A stretch of DNA of 51,547 bases, from positions 1-51,547 of the forward strand of contig CANFIN010000009.1 in assembly GCA_947447155.1 (NCBI GenBank), in the 5' to 3' direction. The stretch comes from Bacteroidota bacterium (GTDB lineage: Bacteria; Bacteroidota; Bacteroidia; AKYH767-A; OLB10). The position numbers and the translations under genes are program-made. Shown piece by piece: positions 19,202-29,086 of this stretch (positions within the stretch are counted from its first letter, which is position 1; every line of letters starts with the position of its first letter). The notes under the pieces are model-generated. The model saw only the letters and a program-made list of their open reading frames with translations. It was not told where the DNA came from and ran no database searches.

Positions 19202-20506
19202 TTAGAAATCTGCTTTATCACGCCCTAAGAAATCCATTACACAACGAAATCCTAAGTATGATTTACAAGTATCCTGATATTCAAAATTTCGTGTACTTGT
19301 TTGAATAAAATAACCAATATCCTTCCATGATCCACCACGAGTTACTTTCTTCTTCAATTCAGGAGCATCATTATCTGCTGCATTGTAAATGTAATCTGGG
19401 TTTAAATCATGCATAAAATTATATGCGGAATTATCATATGCATTGCTTGTCCATTCTGCAACATTACCCGCCATGCAATATAAACCAAAGTCATTCGGGA
19501 AATAAGAAGTAACTTTAACCGTATAAAATCCACCATCATCGGTATAATTACCTCTTAATGGTTTAAAGTTAGCTAAGAAACAGCCATTGCTATTTCTTGT
19601 ATACGGACCTCCCCAAGGATATGGATTATTTGCCAATCCGCCACGAGATGCATACTCCCACTCACTCTCCGTTGGTAAACGAAAATCCTGAGCATAAGCT
19701 TCTCCACTTTCTTCTAAATAACTATTTAACAATTGGGTTCTCCAAACACAAAAAGCATTTGCTTGCTTCCAATTCACACCTACTACAGGATAATCATCAT
19801 ACGCCGGATGCCAGAAATACGCTTTAGCAATTGGATCATTAAACGAATAGGTATAATCATGAATCCAGCACAATGTATCTGGATAAATATTTATTATTTC
19901 TTTCTTAATAAAAACAGATCTATCTGTTCTACCGTCTTTACGGTCACTGAATGAACCAGCAGCTGCATCAGCACCCTCATCTCTTAATGTTTTTTGAGCC
20001 GCCGCTTTTAAATCAATCCATTGATATTCATAATTTAATTTACGAGCATCAATTTCTTTTCTTCTATAATAACGCTCACTTTCTGGTAAATATAAATCAG
20101 CTAGTGTTTCAATATTCTCTTCTTCATCCCACTTGATTTTCTCTTGCCAGTTGATACGCTCACCATATTCACCCTCCTCTAATAAATGCTCTCCTCCTAA
20201 TAAACGATGAGCCATTGAGTCGCGAACCGAATAAACAAACTGGCGATATTCGTTATTCGTTATTTCAGTATTGTCCATGTAAAACGCATGAACGGCTACA
20301 GTTTTAGACTGCGTAATTTGTGAATAAGGAACATCTTGATCGCTAGCACCCATATTAAATGAGCCTTGTGGAATAAACACCATCCCGTAAGGGTCTGCTT
20401 GGTACCACTTTTCACGCCCCTGCACTCCCACCAACTGACCGCGTTCACCGCCACCACAACTACTGAATAGAATAACTGCCGATATTGCAATAATCAAATT
20501 TTTCAT
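19202..20506 (-). CDS. gldK: Type IX secretion/gliding lipoprotein GldK (PorK)
   Basis: This 434-aa protein has a lipobox (LFSSC, C17) and the FGE-sulfatase-like fold of GldK (YGMVFIPQGSFNMGAS ... FYMDNTEITNNEYRQF ... LPTESEWEYASRGG ... GNVAEWTSNAY ... TRGGSWKD). It forms the outer-membrane-associated ring with GldN. It lies between porP and gldL. The 153-bp gap upstream holds no gene and no clear -33/-7 pair. Confidence 0.95.
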   Translation of the reverse strand: MKNLIIAISAVILFSSCGGGERGQLVGVQGREKWYQADPYGMVFIPQGSFNMGASDQDVPYSQITQSKTVAVHAFYMDNTEITNNEYRQFVYSVRDSMAHRLLGGEHLLEEGEYGERINWQEKIKWDEEENIETLADLYLPESERYYRRKEIDARKLNYEYQWIDLKAAAQKTLRDEGADAAAGSFSDRKDGRTDRSVFIKKEIINIYPDTLCWIHDYTYSFNDPIAKAYFWHPAYDDYPVVGVNWKQANAFCVWRTQLLNSYLEESGEAYAQDFRLPTESEWEYASRGGLANNPYPWGGPYTRNSNGCFLANFKPLRGNYTDDGGFYTVKVTSYFPNDFGLYCMAGNVAEWTSNAYDNSAYNFMHDLNPDYIYNAADNDAPELKKKVTRGGSWKDIGYFIQTSTRNFEYQDTCKSYLGFRCVMDFLGRDKADF

Positions 20507-20659
20507 ATGCGTTTTTTTTCGCTTAAGGTTTGATACTTTAATTTTTCTAAATGAGGTAACGAAGAATTTGAAGAAATTATTGTTAAATCATTTATTTTAG
20601 AAGTCGCCTTTACGACCACCCTAAATTTATGTTACCTTTTTTATTAAAATTATTTAAAT

Positions 20660-21574
20660 TTATAAGAACCTTACGTTTTTAATTGAAACAGGAACTTTTT
20701 TCTTAACCATGAAGCAATAACCTAACATGATTTCATGTGTTCCATCACTGTAGTTCTTTAATTCTGAAGTTGTAAAGTCATATGAATAACCAACTTTTAG
20801 TTTTTCGGTAACATTCATACCTAACATTCCAACAATTGCATCTTCATTTCTGTATGACAAGCCTGCCCAAAAGCGCTCATTGAATTGAGCATTAACATTA
20901 ATATCAAATGTAGTATTTCCAGATACATTTTTAACAAAAACCATAGGCTTTAAAACTACAGTAGGAGAAACTTCAAAATTGTAACCAACCATACCATAAA
21001 TATGTCGCTTGTACACTTTTGAAAAATTATCAAGGTCAACACTGCTTTCTAATAAGTGGCTTGCCGAAACTCCAGCAAAAAACTTATCATTGTTGTAATA
21101 AGCACCAAATCCTAAATCAAACGCAGTTCCGCTAACTCCTGCTTTAGGAATCGATGGATCAACTACTGATGGATCTGGAGCTCTAAAGTCCCCATCAATT
21201 TGATGTTGCATGAAATCTAGGTCTATTCCTAAACCTAATTTACCTTGACCAACATCGAATTTGTAATTTCCGGCTAATTTTCCTTGCAATGTATTCTCAA
21301 ATCCAATTTTGTCTGTAAGAATTGATAATCCAACTCCTACTTTACCATTTGCAACTGGACCATCTATTCCGATAACTCCGGTCTTGGGAGCACCGTCATA
21401 GCTTACCCACTGATTGCGATAAAGCAAATGAGCACAAATTGACTCAGAACTTCCAGCATAAGCCGGGTTCACGAATAATCTGTTAAACATGTTTTGACTG
21501 AATTGAGGATCTTGCTGTGCGAAGCCTACTGTAGAGAGGCAACTAACTGCTAATACAGCTAAAATTTTCTTCAT
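20660..21574 (-). CDS. porP: Type IX secretion protein PorP
   Basis: This 304-aa protein has a signal peptide (VGFAQQ) and the PorP/SprF signature QFSQNMFNRLFVNPAYAGSS, followed by YRNQWVSYDGAPKTG. Barrel-like strands run to the C-terminus. It is the first gene of a porP-gldKLMN order equivalent to porPKLMN in other Bacteroidota. It is thus the probable core PorP, while the paralogue at 11660 serves the adhesin. The 225-bp region upstream (21575-21799) is AT-rich and holds no gene. Confidence 0.92.
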   Translation of the reverse strand: MKKILAVLAVSCLSTVGFAQQDPQFSQNMFNRLFVNPAYAGSSESICAHLLYRNQWVSYDGAPKTGVIGIDGPVANGKVGVGLSILTDKIGFENTLQGKLAGNYKFDVGQGKLGLGIDLDFMQHQIDGDFRAPDPSVVDPSIPKAGVSGTAFDLGFGAYYNNDKFFAGVSASHLLESSVDLDNFSKVYKRHIYGMVGYNFEVSPTVVLKPMVFVKNVSGNTTFDINVNAQFNERFWAGLSYRNEDAIVGMLGMNVTEKLKVGYSYDFTTSELKNYSDGTHEIMLGYCFMVKKKVPVSIKNVRFL

Positions 21575-21799
21575 AGAGGGTTGAATCTTTGTTTAATCGG
21601 TTGATTGAAGTGGGTAAAGTAAGTAAATATAAATTACAATTCAAAATTTGCATATTTTATTGAAAATGCAAGAGGTGATTCCCCTTACAATATTAAAATA
21701 AAACCCAATAATTTAACAATCCCAAAAGAGTTTTTATAAACAAGATTTTATATTGTCTTAATTTACCCTCTACTAACTTATAAATCAATCAAATATATA

Positions 21800-22963
21800 C
21801 TATGATAGCTTATGAAAAGCATTCCACCACCTATCTGGGACTTCATTAGCACATGCCTGCTGATAATCTTTATAGCTACATGGCATTAGATGCTGACTCA
21901 TGAATCTATTTTTTGATAATTCAACCGGCATTTTCATCCACCAACGGTTGCTTTTCAAACTTTTAATAAATACAATGTCGTTTTCGATTTCAGAAATTGG
22001 AACACGATAGGTTAAATAATTAGACCCCGCTATAGCTGGCGTTTCGTTTTTCCTGTTACCTACTCCTTCAATATAAAACCACATCATCTGAGCGATTAAA
22101 TGGGCAGTTTGGAAATTAATATCTAAATCTAAATTATACTCATAAAATCCTATTCCAGTTGATTTATCACTAAGACCAGAGTACATCATTATTTGGCAAA
22201 TTTCTTCTCCATAAAAACCATTAGGAGTAGCATTTTTATTTCCTGGAGCGTCAGAATTTCTGATAGAAGAAATATCTACAGATATAAAGTCTGCATTTCT
22301 CACAATGGGTTCAGCCTCTTCTATATTAGTTCGCAAATGACCCAATCGATAAGTTTCAAAAAACAGCTTGTTCATCATTTCTATACTGGAGCTCCCAACA
22401 AAGTATGTTTGATAACCGACATTACTGAAATTAAATAAATAGTTGGGCTGCTCCATAATAATGTTACCCAGAAATGTTTCTGAATTACAACCATCATCCG
22501 GACTACCCAAATCAAATCTTGAATCTACACATACAAGATTTACAATTTGCTCAAGCTTTTTATATCCACAATAATGAGCATACGTCAAATCCTGACTTCC
22601 ACCTATTATTATCGGAATAATATTGTTGCTTAATAATTCACTAACCACAGTAGAAATTGCAGCATAGGTATCAGATAATGTATCGCCAAGGATTAAATTC
22701 CCAAGATCAATTATTGAACGGCTATTTAAATGGATTTTTAATTTGTAAAACTTTTCCCGAATTGCATCAATTCCATTTTTAGAATTAATATTCGCAACTC
22801 CGCCTCTATATTCTGACACACCAACAATTGCAATATCTGCTCCTTCAAATGAAGGAAAATTTCTTTCGGCAATATTTGAATATATAACTGAACCTAGACT
22901 ATCACCAGGGAAATTCGAACGATTAAATGTTTCGTTCAATGGATAAAAATAGTTACTAAGCAT
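21800..22963 (-). CDS. Arginase/formimidoylglutamase-fold protein with degraded metal site
   Basis: This 387-aa protein keeps the ureohydrolase framework. The usual six manganese ligands sit in GGxH, DAHxD and SxDxDxxDP. Here they read GGSQ (Q124 for His), DSRFD (D147, R149 for His, D151) and SVDIS (D230, S232 for Asp, then D238-A-P). Three of six ligands are lost, so normal amidinohydrolase activity is unlikely. It lies 20 bases after topA and upstream of porP, all on the minus strand. Similar proteins are usually labelled formimidoylglutamase. Its real role is unknown; a structural or regulatory pseudoenzyme is an inference. Confidence 0.75.
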   Translation of the reverse strand: MLSNYFYPLNETFNRSNFPGDSLGSVIYSNIAERNFPSFEGADIAIVGVSEYRGGVANINSKNGIDAIREKFYKLKIHLNSRSIIDLGNLILGDTLSDTYAAISTVVSELLSNNIIPIIIGGSQDLTYAHYCGYKKLEQIVNLVCVDSRFDLGSPDDGCNSETFLGNIIMEQPNYLFNFSNVGYQTYFVGSSSIEMMNKLFFETYRLGHLRTNIEEAEPIVRNADFISVDISSIRNSDAPGNKNATPNGFYGEEICQIMMYSGLSDKSTGIGFYEYNLDLDINFQTAHLIAQMMWFYIEGVGNRKNETPAIAGSNYLTYRVPISEIENDIVFIKSLKSNRWWMKMPVELSKNRFMSQHLMPCSYKDYQQACANEVPDRWWNAFHKLS

Positions 22964-22983
22964 ATTATTATTCTATTGTCGTA

Positions 22984-25461
22984 TTATTTTTTCTTAATTG
23001 TTTTCTTTGCAGCTTTTTTTGCTGGTGCAGCCTTCGTTGCTGTAGTTTTCTTTGCAGCTTTTTTCGACGGGGATTTTTTAACTGAAGCTTTTTTAGCTGC
23101 TGCTTTTGATGCAACTTTTTCTGCTGCCTCAATTTTCTTCTTAGACTTAAATCTAGATTTTGCGGAAGCATTTTTATCGTCTGCTGCAATTTCTAAACAA
23201 TCATCCAATGAAAGCAATTTAGGGTCGGAAGCCTTAGGAATTCGATAGTTCAAATCTCCAACTACTAAATAAGCACCCCATCTTCCATTCAACAATTGAA
23301 CATCCGGTCTTTCTTTAAACACTTTGATAACTCTTTCTCTTTCTGCTTTCCTCTTTGCTTCTATTAATTCGATTGCACGATCCAAAATAATTATATAAGG
23401 ATCGTCTGTCTTAGGCATAGATATAAATAAATTATCATGCTTAACATAAGGTCCAAATCGACCAATACTAACGGAAACGCTTTTACCTTCATACTCTCCA
23501 ACTGTTCTAGGAAGCTTAAATAAATCTAACGCTTCTTCTAAGGTAATCGATTCCAAACGCTGTCCCGTTCTTAGCGGAGCATATTGAGGTTTATCGTCAT
23601 CACCATCACCAGATATTTGAACAAGCGGACCGAATCGGCCTATTCTTGCGATAACTTGCTTGCCACTTTCTGGATGCTTTCCTAAAATCCTTTCACCATT
23701 TGCTCGCTCACTATTTTTTTCTGTATTAACAACTAGTTTATGAAAAGGCTCATAAAACTTCTTCAACATTTTTGACCAATCTAAATTACCTTGAGCAATT
23801 TCATCAAATTCCTTTTCAACATTAGCAGTGAAATTAAAATCCATAATAGTCGGAAAATGCTGCGCTAAAAAATCAGTTACAACAGTACCAATATCCGTAG
23901 GAAACATTTTAGACTTTTCATTACCAAAAGTTTCTGTCTTTAATTCCTCTTGAATTTTACCTTTCGCTAAAGTCAAGACATTAAAATTCCTTTCTTTACC
24001 CATCCTGTCTTCTTTGACTACATATCCTCGAGTTTGAACAGTTGCAATTGTTGGTGCATAGGTTGATGGTCTTCCAATACCTAATTCTTCAAGCTTTTTT
24101 ACTAAGCTTGCTTCAGTATACCTTGCTGGTGGGGTCGAATATTTTTCTGTTGCAGAAATCGAATCTACCTCCAAATCCTGACCTACTTTTAACGGAGGCA
24201 ACAAACCGCTTTCGTTCTCTTCAGATTCATCGTCAGTAGATTCTAAGTATACTCTTAAAAATCCATCAAATCGAATTACTTCACCAGTAGCATTAAAATG
24301 ATCACTTGTTTTATTGTTAGCAATTGTAACAACAGTACGCTCAAGTTGTGCATCTGCCATTTGGGAGGCAATTGTTCTTTTATATATCAACTCATATAAT
24401 CTTTTATCAGCGCTATCTCCATCAATAGTAGGATGATCTAGATAAGTTGGTCGAATGGCCTCATGAGCTTCTTGTGCATTTGCAGACTTCGTTTTATATT
24501 GCTTAGGATTAGAATACTCCTTTCCAAACTGGCGCGAGATTGCTGCTTTAGCACTATCTAAAGCAAGCTGAGATAAATTTACAGAGTCTGTTCTCATATA
24601 AGTTATCTTTCCACTTTCATACAAACGTTGCGCTACAACCATTGTTTGTTTTACAGAAAATCCTAGCTTTCTGCTGGCCTCTTGCTGTAATGTTGAAGTT
24701 GTAAATGGAGCTGCTGGTGATTTTTTTCCTGGCTTTACTTCTAAATCCTGAATATTAAATTTGGCATCTGCTAGTTTTTCAAGGAAAGCCTTCGCATCTT
24801 CTAAATTTTTTAATCTCTTTGGTAACTCTGCTTTTAGAATTGTTGTATTGCCATTCTTGTCTTTCACTTTAAACAATGCAATTAAACGATAGCTAGACAC
24901 TGAGGTAAATTTTTCAATTTCACGCTCACGATCAACAATTAAGCGAACTGAAACCGATTGCACTCGACCAGCAGATAAAGAAGGCTTCACTTTTTTCCAT
25001 AGTACAGGTGATAATTCAAATCCAACCAAACGGTCTAAAATTCGCCTTGCCTGTTGCGCATCCACTAAATTAATATCAATAAAACGTGGATTACTAATCG
25101 CATCCTGTATTGCTTTTTTAGTGATTTCGTGAAAAACAATTCGTTTTGTATTGGATTTATTCAACCCCAATGTTTCATATAAATGCCAACTAATCGCCTC
25201 TCCCTCTCGGTCTTCATCGGTAGCAAGCCAAACAGTTGTTGCTTTTTTTGATAGTTTTATTAATTCATCAACAACCTTAACTTTCTCAGGACTAACCTCA
25301 TAATTTGGTTCAAAATGATTGGAAATATCAATTGCTTTATCATTTTTTACTAAATCACGCACATGCCCATAACTGGATTTAACTAAGTACCCTTTCCCTA
25401 AAAACCCTTCTATTGTCTTGGCTTTTGCCGGTGACTCCACTATTACTAAGTTCTCTGCCAT
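22984..25461 (-). CDS. topA: DNA topoisomerase I (type IA)
   Basis: This 825-aa protein relaxes negative supercoils. The Toprim acidic motif TDEDREGEA is at residues 81-89 and the catalytic tyrosine Y288 is in ITYMRTDSV. The C-terminal part carries topoisomerase repeats (GRFGPLVQISG, GRFGPYVKHDN, GRWGAYLVVGD) without the four-cysteine zinc fingers of the E. coli enzyme. The last 65 or so residues form a lysine/alanine/serine-rich, histone-H1-like tail. It is first in a likely two-gene unit with the arginase-fold gene. Confidence 0.96.
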   Translation of the reverse strand: MAENLVIVESPAKAKTIEGFLGKGYLVKSSYGHVRDLVKNDKAIDISNHFEPNYEVSPEKVKVVDELIKLSKKATTVWLATDEDREGEAISWHLYETLGLNKSNTKRIVFHEITKKAIQDAISNPRFIDINLVDAQQARRILDRLVGFELSPVLWKKVKPSLSAGRVQSVSVRLIVDREREIEKFTSVSSYRLIALFKVKDKNGNTTILKAELPKRLKNLEDAKAFLEKLADAKFNIQDLEVKPGKKSPAAPFTTSTLQQEASRKLGFSVKQTMVVAQRLYESGKITYMRTDSVNLSQLALDSAKAAISRQFGKEYSNPKQYKTKSANAQEAHEAIRPTYLDHPTIDGDSADKRLYELIYKRTIASQMADAQLERTVVTIANNKTSDHFNATGEVIRFDGFLRVYLESTDDESEENESGLLPPLKVGQDLEVDSISATEKYSTPPARYTEASLVKKLEELGIGRPSTYAPTIATVQTRGYVVKEDRMGKERNFNVLTLAKGKIQEELKTETFGNEKSKMFPTDIGTVVTDFLAQHFPTIMDFNFTANVEKEFDEIAQGNLDWSKMLKKFYEPFHKLVVNTEKNSERANGERILGKHPESGKQVIARIGRFGPLVQISGDGDDDKPQYAPLRTGQRLESITLEEALDLFKLPRTVGEYEGKSVSVSIGRFGPYVKHDNLFISMPKTDDPYIIILDRAIELIEAKRKAERERVIKVFKERPDVQLLNGRWGAYLVVGDLNYRIPKASDPKLLSLDDCLEIAADDKNASAKSRFKSKKKIEAAEKVASKAAAKKASVKKSPSKKAAKKTTATKAAPAKKAAKKTIKKK

Positions 25462-25733
25462 GCGTCGATTTTTATGCTTAATGTTTTAGAATATCAATTA
25501 TTTACAATCCATAGATCCGTTTGACACGAAGAATTTTCAAATGAATTTGGCGAGCAAAATAACAAAATTTAAATGTCATTTCGGTTTTTTTGAAAAATCT
25601 ATTGTTTTTTAACTCCATAAAAAATCTTGAAAAATTGCTGTTACTAACTTCTAAAAATTGGATGACAATAATTAAAATTCAAAAAAACGAATTAAATATT
25701 TTTGTAATCCAACTCATTTTAAATAATCATCCT

Positions 25734-26294
25734 ATGAAAAAAATTAGCAGCATTTTATTTTATTTCTTTTTGCCTCAAATACTCTTTGCTCAATCATTTC
25801 AAGAAGGAAATATTTTAATTAAAGGGGGCCTAGGTATTAGTAGCCCATACTATTGGAAATATGCAGAAGGAGTAATTCCACCATTAAATATTAATGTTGA
25901 CTATGCTTTAAAGGACAAAATTGGGGTTGGTGGTATTTTAGGATATACCGCATCCAAATACACGCTAAGTGATAATGCTGGTAAATATGTATCAAGACAA
26001 ACATACCGTTTAATTGGCGGTAGGGCTACCTATCACTTTTGGAACAAAGAACACTATGATTTATACATTGGAGGAATGATGGGCTATATTCAATCTGGTT
26101 GGAAGGTGACTTACAAAGAGAAATATTACGCCGTAAACGAAATTCCCAAACCAAAATATGGAGGCTTTGTAGTAGCAGGGTTTGCGGGACTGAATTACAG
26201 TATTAATAATGATTGGGGGGTATTTGGTGAAGTTGGTTATAGCCTTTCCGTTATTACAGGAGGAGTGTATTGGAGACTTAGCAAAATAAAATAG
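25734..26294 (+). CDS. Small outer-membrane beta-barrel-like protein, function unknown
   Basis: The likely start is the ATG at 25734, giving 186 aa with a clean signal peptide (MKKISSILFYFFLPQILFAQ). The frame is open back to 25590, but that adds 48 non-signal residues. The mature part alternates aromatic and glycine residues (LIKGGLGISSP, VGGILGYTASKY, LYIGGMMGYIQSG, VFGEVGYSLS), typical of an 8-stranded OmpX-like barrel. TATTTTTG at 25697-25704 could be its -7 element. The 272 bp upstream (25462-25733) contains no other gene. Confidence 0.7.
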   Translation: MKKISSILFYFFLPQILFAQSFQEGNILIKGGLGISSPYYWKYAEGVIPPLNINVDYALKDKIGVGGILGYTASKYTLSDNAGKYVSRQTYRLIGGRATYHFWNKEHYDLYIGGMMGYIQSGWKVTYKEKYYAVNEIPKPKYGGFVVAGFAGLNYSINNDWGVFGEVGYSLSVITGGVYWRLSKIK

Positions 26295-26312
26295 ATTATT
26301 TACTGCTGACAT

Positions 26313-26343
26313 TTTGTCACCGCCTTTGCTTTTTGTACTTTTG
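26313..26343 (+). promoter_or_regulatory. miaB promoter, full Bacteroidota -33/-7 match
   Basis: TTTG at 26313-26316, a 19-bp spacer, then TACTTTTG at 26336-26343 match the Bacteroidota primary-sigma consensus TTTG-N19-TAnnTTTG exactly. Transcription would start near 26350, about 10 bases before the miaB ATG. Confidence 0.8.
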
Positions 26344-26360
26344 TATTCAAATATTTTGAG

Positions 26361-27836
26361 ATGTACAACGAAGGAAATAAGGTCATTGATGAATCCCGAC
26401 AAGGTGAAGCAACTATGCTTGAGGCTAAGGTTCAATTGAATGGGAAAAAACTGTTTTTAGAAAGTTATGGTTGTGCCATGAACTTTTCAGATAGCGAGAT
26501 CATAGCTTCAATATTAACAGGAATCGGATTTCAAACAACTAATTCAGTTGAAGAAGCTGATGTTGTCTTTTTAAATACATGCGCCATCCGAGATAATGCA
26601 GAAAACAGAGTTCGTCAGCGACTACAAGATTTGAAGAAATCAAAAAAGCAAAATCCAGGTCTAATTATAGGTGTACTTGGCTGTATGGCGGAACGGTTAA
26701 AAACAAAATTGCTTGAAGAAGAAAAATTAGTTGATATTGTTGCTGGCCCTGATTCTTACCGAGATCTTCCAAATCTAATTGAACAAGTTGAAGGCGGTCA
26801 AAAAGCAGTCAATGTTTTATTATCAAGAGAAGAAACTTATGCAGATATAAGCCCTGTACGACTATCAACAAATGGGGTTAATGCATTCATATCTATAATG
26901 CGCGGATGCGATAATATGTGTGCTTTTTGCGTAGTTCCTTTTACGAGAGGTAGGGAACGAAGCCGAGATCCAAAGAGCATCGTGGAAGAGGCTAAACAGT
27001 TATTCGATCAAGGGTACCGCGAGGTTACTTTATTAGGACAAAATGTTGATTCATATCTGTGGTGGGGAGGTGGTCAGAAAAAGGAATTACCTACTGAAAC
27101 TGTACACAAAGCGCTTAATCATCTATTGGCCGAAGAGGAGCAATCAAATTTTACGACGTTTGCCGATTTACTTGAATTGGTGGCAAAAATACATCCTGAT
27201 TTGAGAGTAAGATTTTCAACGAGCAATCCAAGAGATATGACTGATGCGGTGCTATATACTATCGCAAAACACGAGAATATTTGCAAGTATATTCACCTAC
27301 CTGTTCAAGCAGGAAGTACAAGTATGCTTGAGCGAATGAATAGAGGATATACAAGAGAACAATATATTGCCCGAATAGAATCAATCAGAAAAATATTGCC
27401 AGGTTGTGCTATTTCAACAGATATTATTGCAGGCTTTTGTGGTGAGACAGACGAGGAACATAAAGAAACTTTATCGTTAATGGAATGGGCAAATTATGAT
27501 TTCGTCTACATGTTTAAGTATTCTGAACGACCAGGAACGGCAGCGGCTAAAAAAATGACTGATGATATTAGTGAAGAAATTAAATCAAAACGATTAAGCG
27601 AAATAGTAGAACTACAACAGAAAATGTCAGCCGAGAGAACTAAGCTTGGTTTAAATAAAACACACCGTGTTCTTATTGAAGGAATTTCTAAAAAGTCGAA
27701 GGAAATGTTAAGCGGAAGAACAAGCAAGAACATTGTGTGTGTATTTCCTAAAGAAAACTATCAGCCGGGTGAATATGTAAATGTTTATGCTGATACTTGC
27801 ACAAAGACCACCTTAATAGGATTCGTTGTTAAATAA
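26361..27836 (+). CDS. miaB: tRNA-2-methylthio-N6-dimethylallyladenosine synthase
   Basis: This 491-aa radical-SAM methylthiotransferase modifies i6A37 of tRNAs. The auxiliary-cluster cysteines are C38, C74 and C108, and the radical-SAM triad C183xxxC187xxC190 lies in GCDNMCAFC. The C-terminal TRAM domain ends near FVVK. The start at 26361 is supported by the promoter just upstream. The regulator gene begins 8 bases after its stop. Confidence 0.95.
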   Translation: MYNEGNKVIDESRQGEATMLEAKVQLNGKKLFLESYGCAMNFSDSEIIASILTGIGFQTTNSVEEADVVFLNTCAIRDNAENRVRQRLQDLKKSKKQNPGLIIGVLGCMAERLKTKLLEEEKLVDIVAGPDSYRDLPNLIEQVEGGQKAVNVLLSREETYADISPVRLSTNGVNAFISIMRGCDNMCAFCVVPFTRGRERSRDPKSIVEEAKQLFDQGYREVTLLGQNVDSYLWWGGGQKKELPTETVHKALNHLLAEEEQSNFTTFADLLELVAKIHPDLRVRFSTSNPRDMTDAVLYTIAKHENICKYIHLPVQAGSTSMLERMNRGYTREQYIARIESIRKILPGCAISTDIIAGFCGETDEEHKETLSLMEWANYDFVYMFKYSERPGTAAAKKMTDDISEEIKSKRLSEIVELQQKMSAERTKLGLNKTHRVLIEGISKKSKEMLSGRTSKNIVCVFPKENYQPGEYVNVYADTCTKTTLIGFVVK

Positions 27837-27844
27837 TTTATACG

Positions 27845-29086
27845 TTGAAAATACAAGATCTAAAATTGCGCTTTGGAATTATCGGTAATTCACCGCAGTT
27901 AGACTATTGCATTGATATTGCTAGGCAAGTTGCACCCACCGATTTATCTGTATTAATAACCGGAGAGAGTGGTACTGGGAAAGAAATATTTCCTCAGATA
28001 ATACATTTTTTAAGTTCTAGAAAACATGGTTCTTACATTGCGGTAAATTGTGGAGCAATCCCTGAAGGCACAATTGACTCAGAATTGTTCGGTCATGAAA
28101 AAGGATCTTTTACTGGAGCACATGAGGCAAGAAAAGGATATTTTGAAGTTGCCAATGGAGGTACAATATTTTTAGATGAAGTTGCCGAATTACCGCTGCT
28201 AACGCAGGTTCGTTTGCTTCGTGTACTAGAAACTGGTGAATTTATCAGAGTTGGCTCTAGTAAAGTCCAAAAAACAAATGTCCGCATTGTTGCTGCCACA
28301 AATGTTAACATCCCTGAGGCAATTGAGAAAGGCAGATTTAGAGAAGATCTATACTATCGTTTAAACACGGTACCTGTATCAATACCTCCGCTAAGAGATC
28401 GTAAAGAAGATATCTTACTATTATTTAGAAAATTTGCAGCCGATTTTTCTGATAAATATAAAATGCCTTATATGGTATTGTTACCTGAAGCGCAAAAACT
28501 TTTAATGGACAATAGATGGCCGGGTAATGTCAGACAACTAAAAAATATTACCGAACAATTATCTATTTTAGAAAAGAATAAAGAAATCAGTGCTGAGGTA
28601 TTATTAAAATATTTGCCTAAAGAATCGATAGCAAGTGTACCAATGGTTTTAAGAGAGGCATTTAATTCAAGTGGAGATTATTCAGAAAGAGAACTATTGT
28701 ATAAAGTTCTTTTTGATATGAAAAAAGATTTGACCGAATTAAAATCTGTTGTTGCAAACCTAATGTCAGGCTCAAAAGTAGAATTATCTTCAGAAAAAAT
28801 TTATCATCAAGCAAATTTTGGAGACCATTCATCATCTATCATTACACCTGCTCCAATTTCCAGTTTTCATTCTTCAGGAAGTAATGTCACTATTGAACCT
28901 GCCGATATTAATATTGATGCGCATACTGAAATAAAAGATGAGCTTTTATCATTGGCAGATAAAGAAAAAGAAATGATTATTAAATCACTCGAAAAGCATA
29001 GAGGCAGAAGAAAAAACTCAGCAAAGGAATTAGGAATATCTGAGCGAACACTGTATAGAAAAATTAACGAATACGGAATAAAATAA
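27845..29086 (+). CDS. Sigma-54-type AAA+ transcriptional activator lacking a receiver domain
   Basis: This 413-aa protein starts at a TTG, the only usable start codon before the AAA+ core (no ATG precedes it in frame). Walker A is GESGTGKE (residues 40-47), the sigma-54 contact loop is GSFTGA (87-92) and Walker B is GGTIFLDE (105-112). The C-terminus is a Fis-type helix-turn-helix (NSAKELGISERTLYRKINEY). There is no N-terminal phospho-receiver or sensory domain, so control must be by expression or by a partner protein. It lies between miaB and lptE, with its stop overlapping the lptE ATG by one base. Its targets are not known from the sequence. Confidence 0.88.
   Translation: MKIQDLKLRFGIIGNSPQLDYCIDIARQVAPTDLSVLITGESGTGKEIFPQIIHFLSSRKHGSYIAVNCGAIPEGTIDSELFGHEKGSFTGAHEARKGYFEVANGGTIFLDEVAELPLLTQVRLLRVLETGEFIRVGSSKVQKTNVRIVAATNVNIPEAIEKGRFREDLYYRLNTVPVSIPPLRDRKEDILLLFRKFAADFSDKYKMPYMVLLPEAQKLLMDNRWPGNVRQLKNITEQLSILEKNKEISAEVLLKYLPKESIASVPMVLREAFNSSGDYSERELLYKVLFDMKKDLTELKSVVANLMSGSKVELSSEKIYHQANFGDHSSSIITPAPISSFHSSGSNVTIEPADINIDAHTEIKDELLSLADKEKEMIIKSLEKHRGRRKNSAKELGISERTLYRKINEYGIK

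Noticed and set aside
22976-23248. Open frame on the plus strand opposite the topA tail
   Set aside because: It is the complement of lysine/alanine codons, which gives a phenylalanine/alanine-rich shadow; topA itself is clearly coding.
25590-25733. N-terminal extension of the small outer-membrane protein
   Set aside because: It would bury a clean signal peptide 48 residues into the protein.
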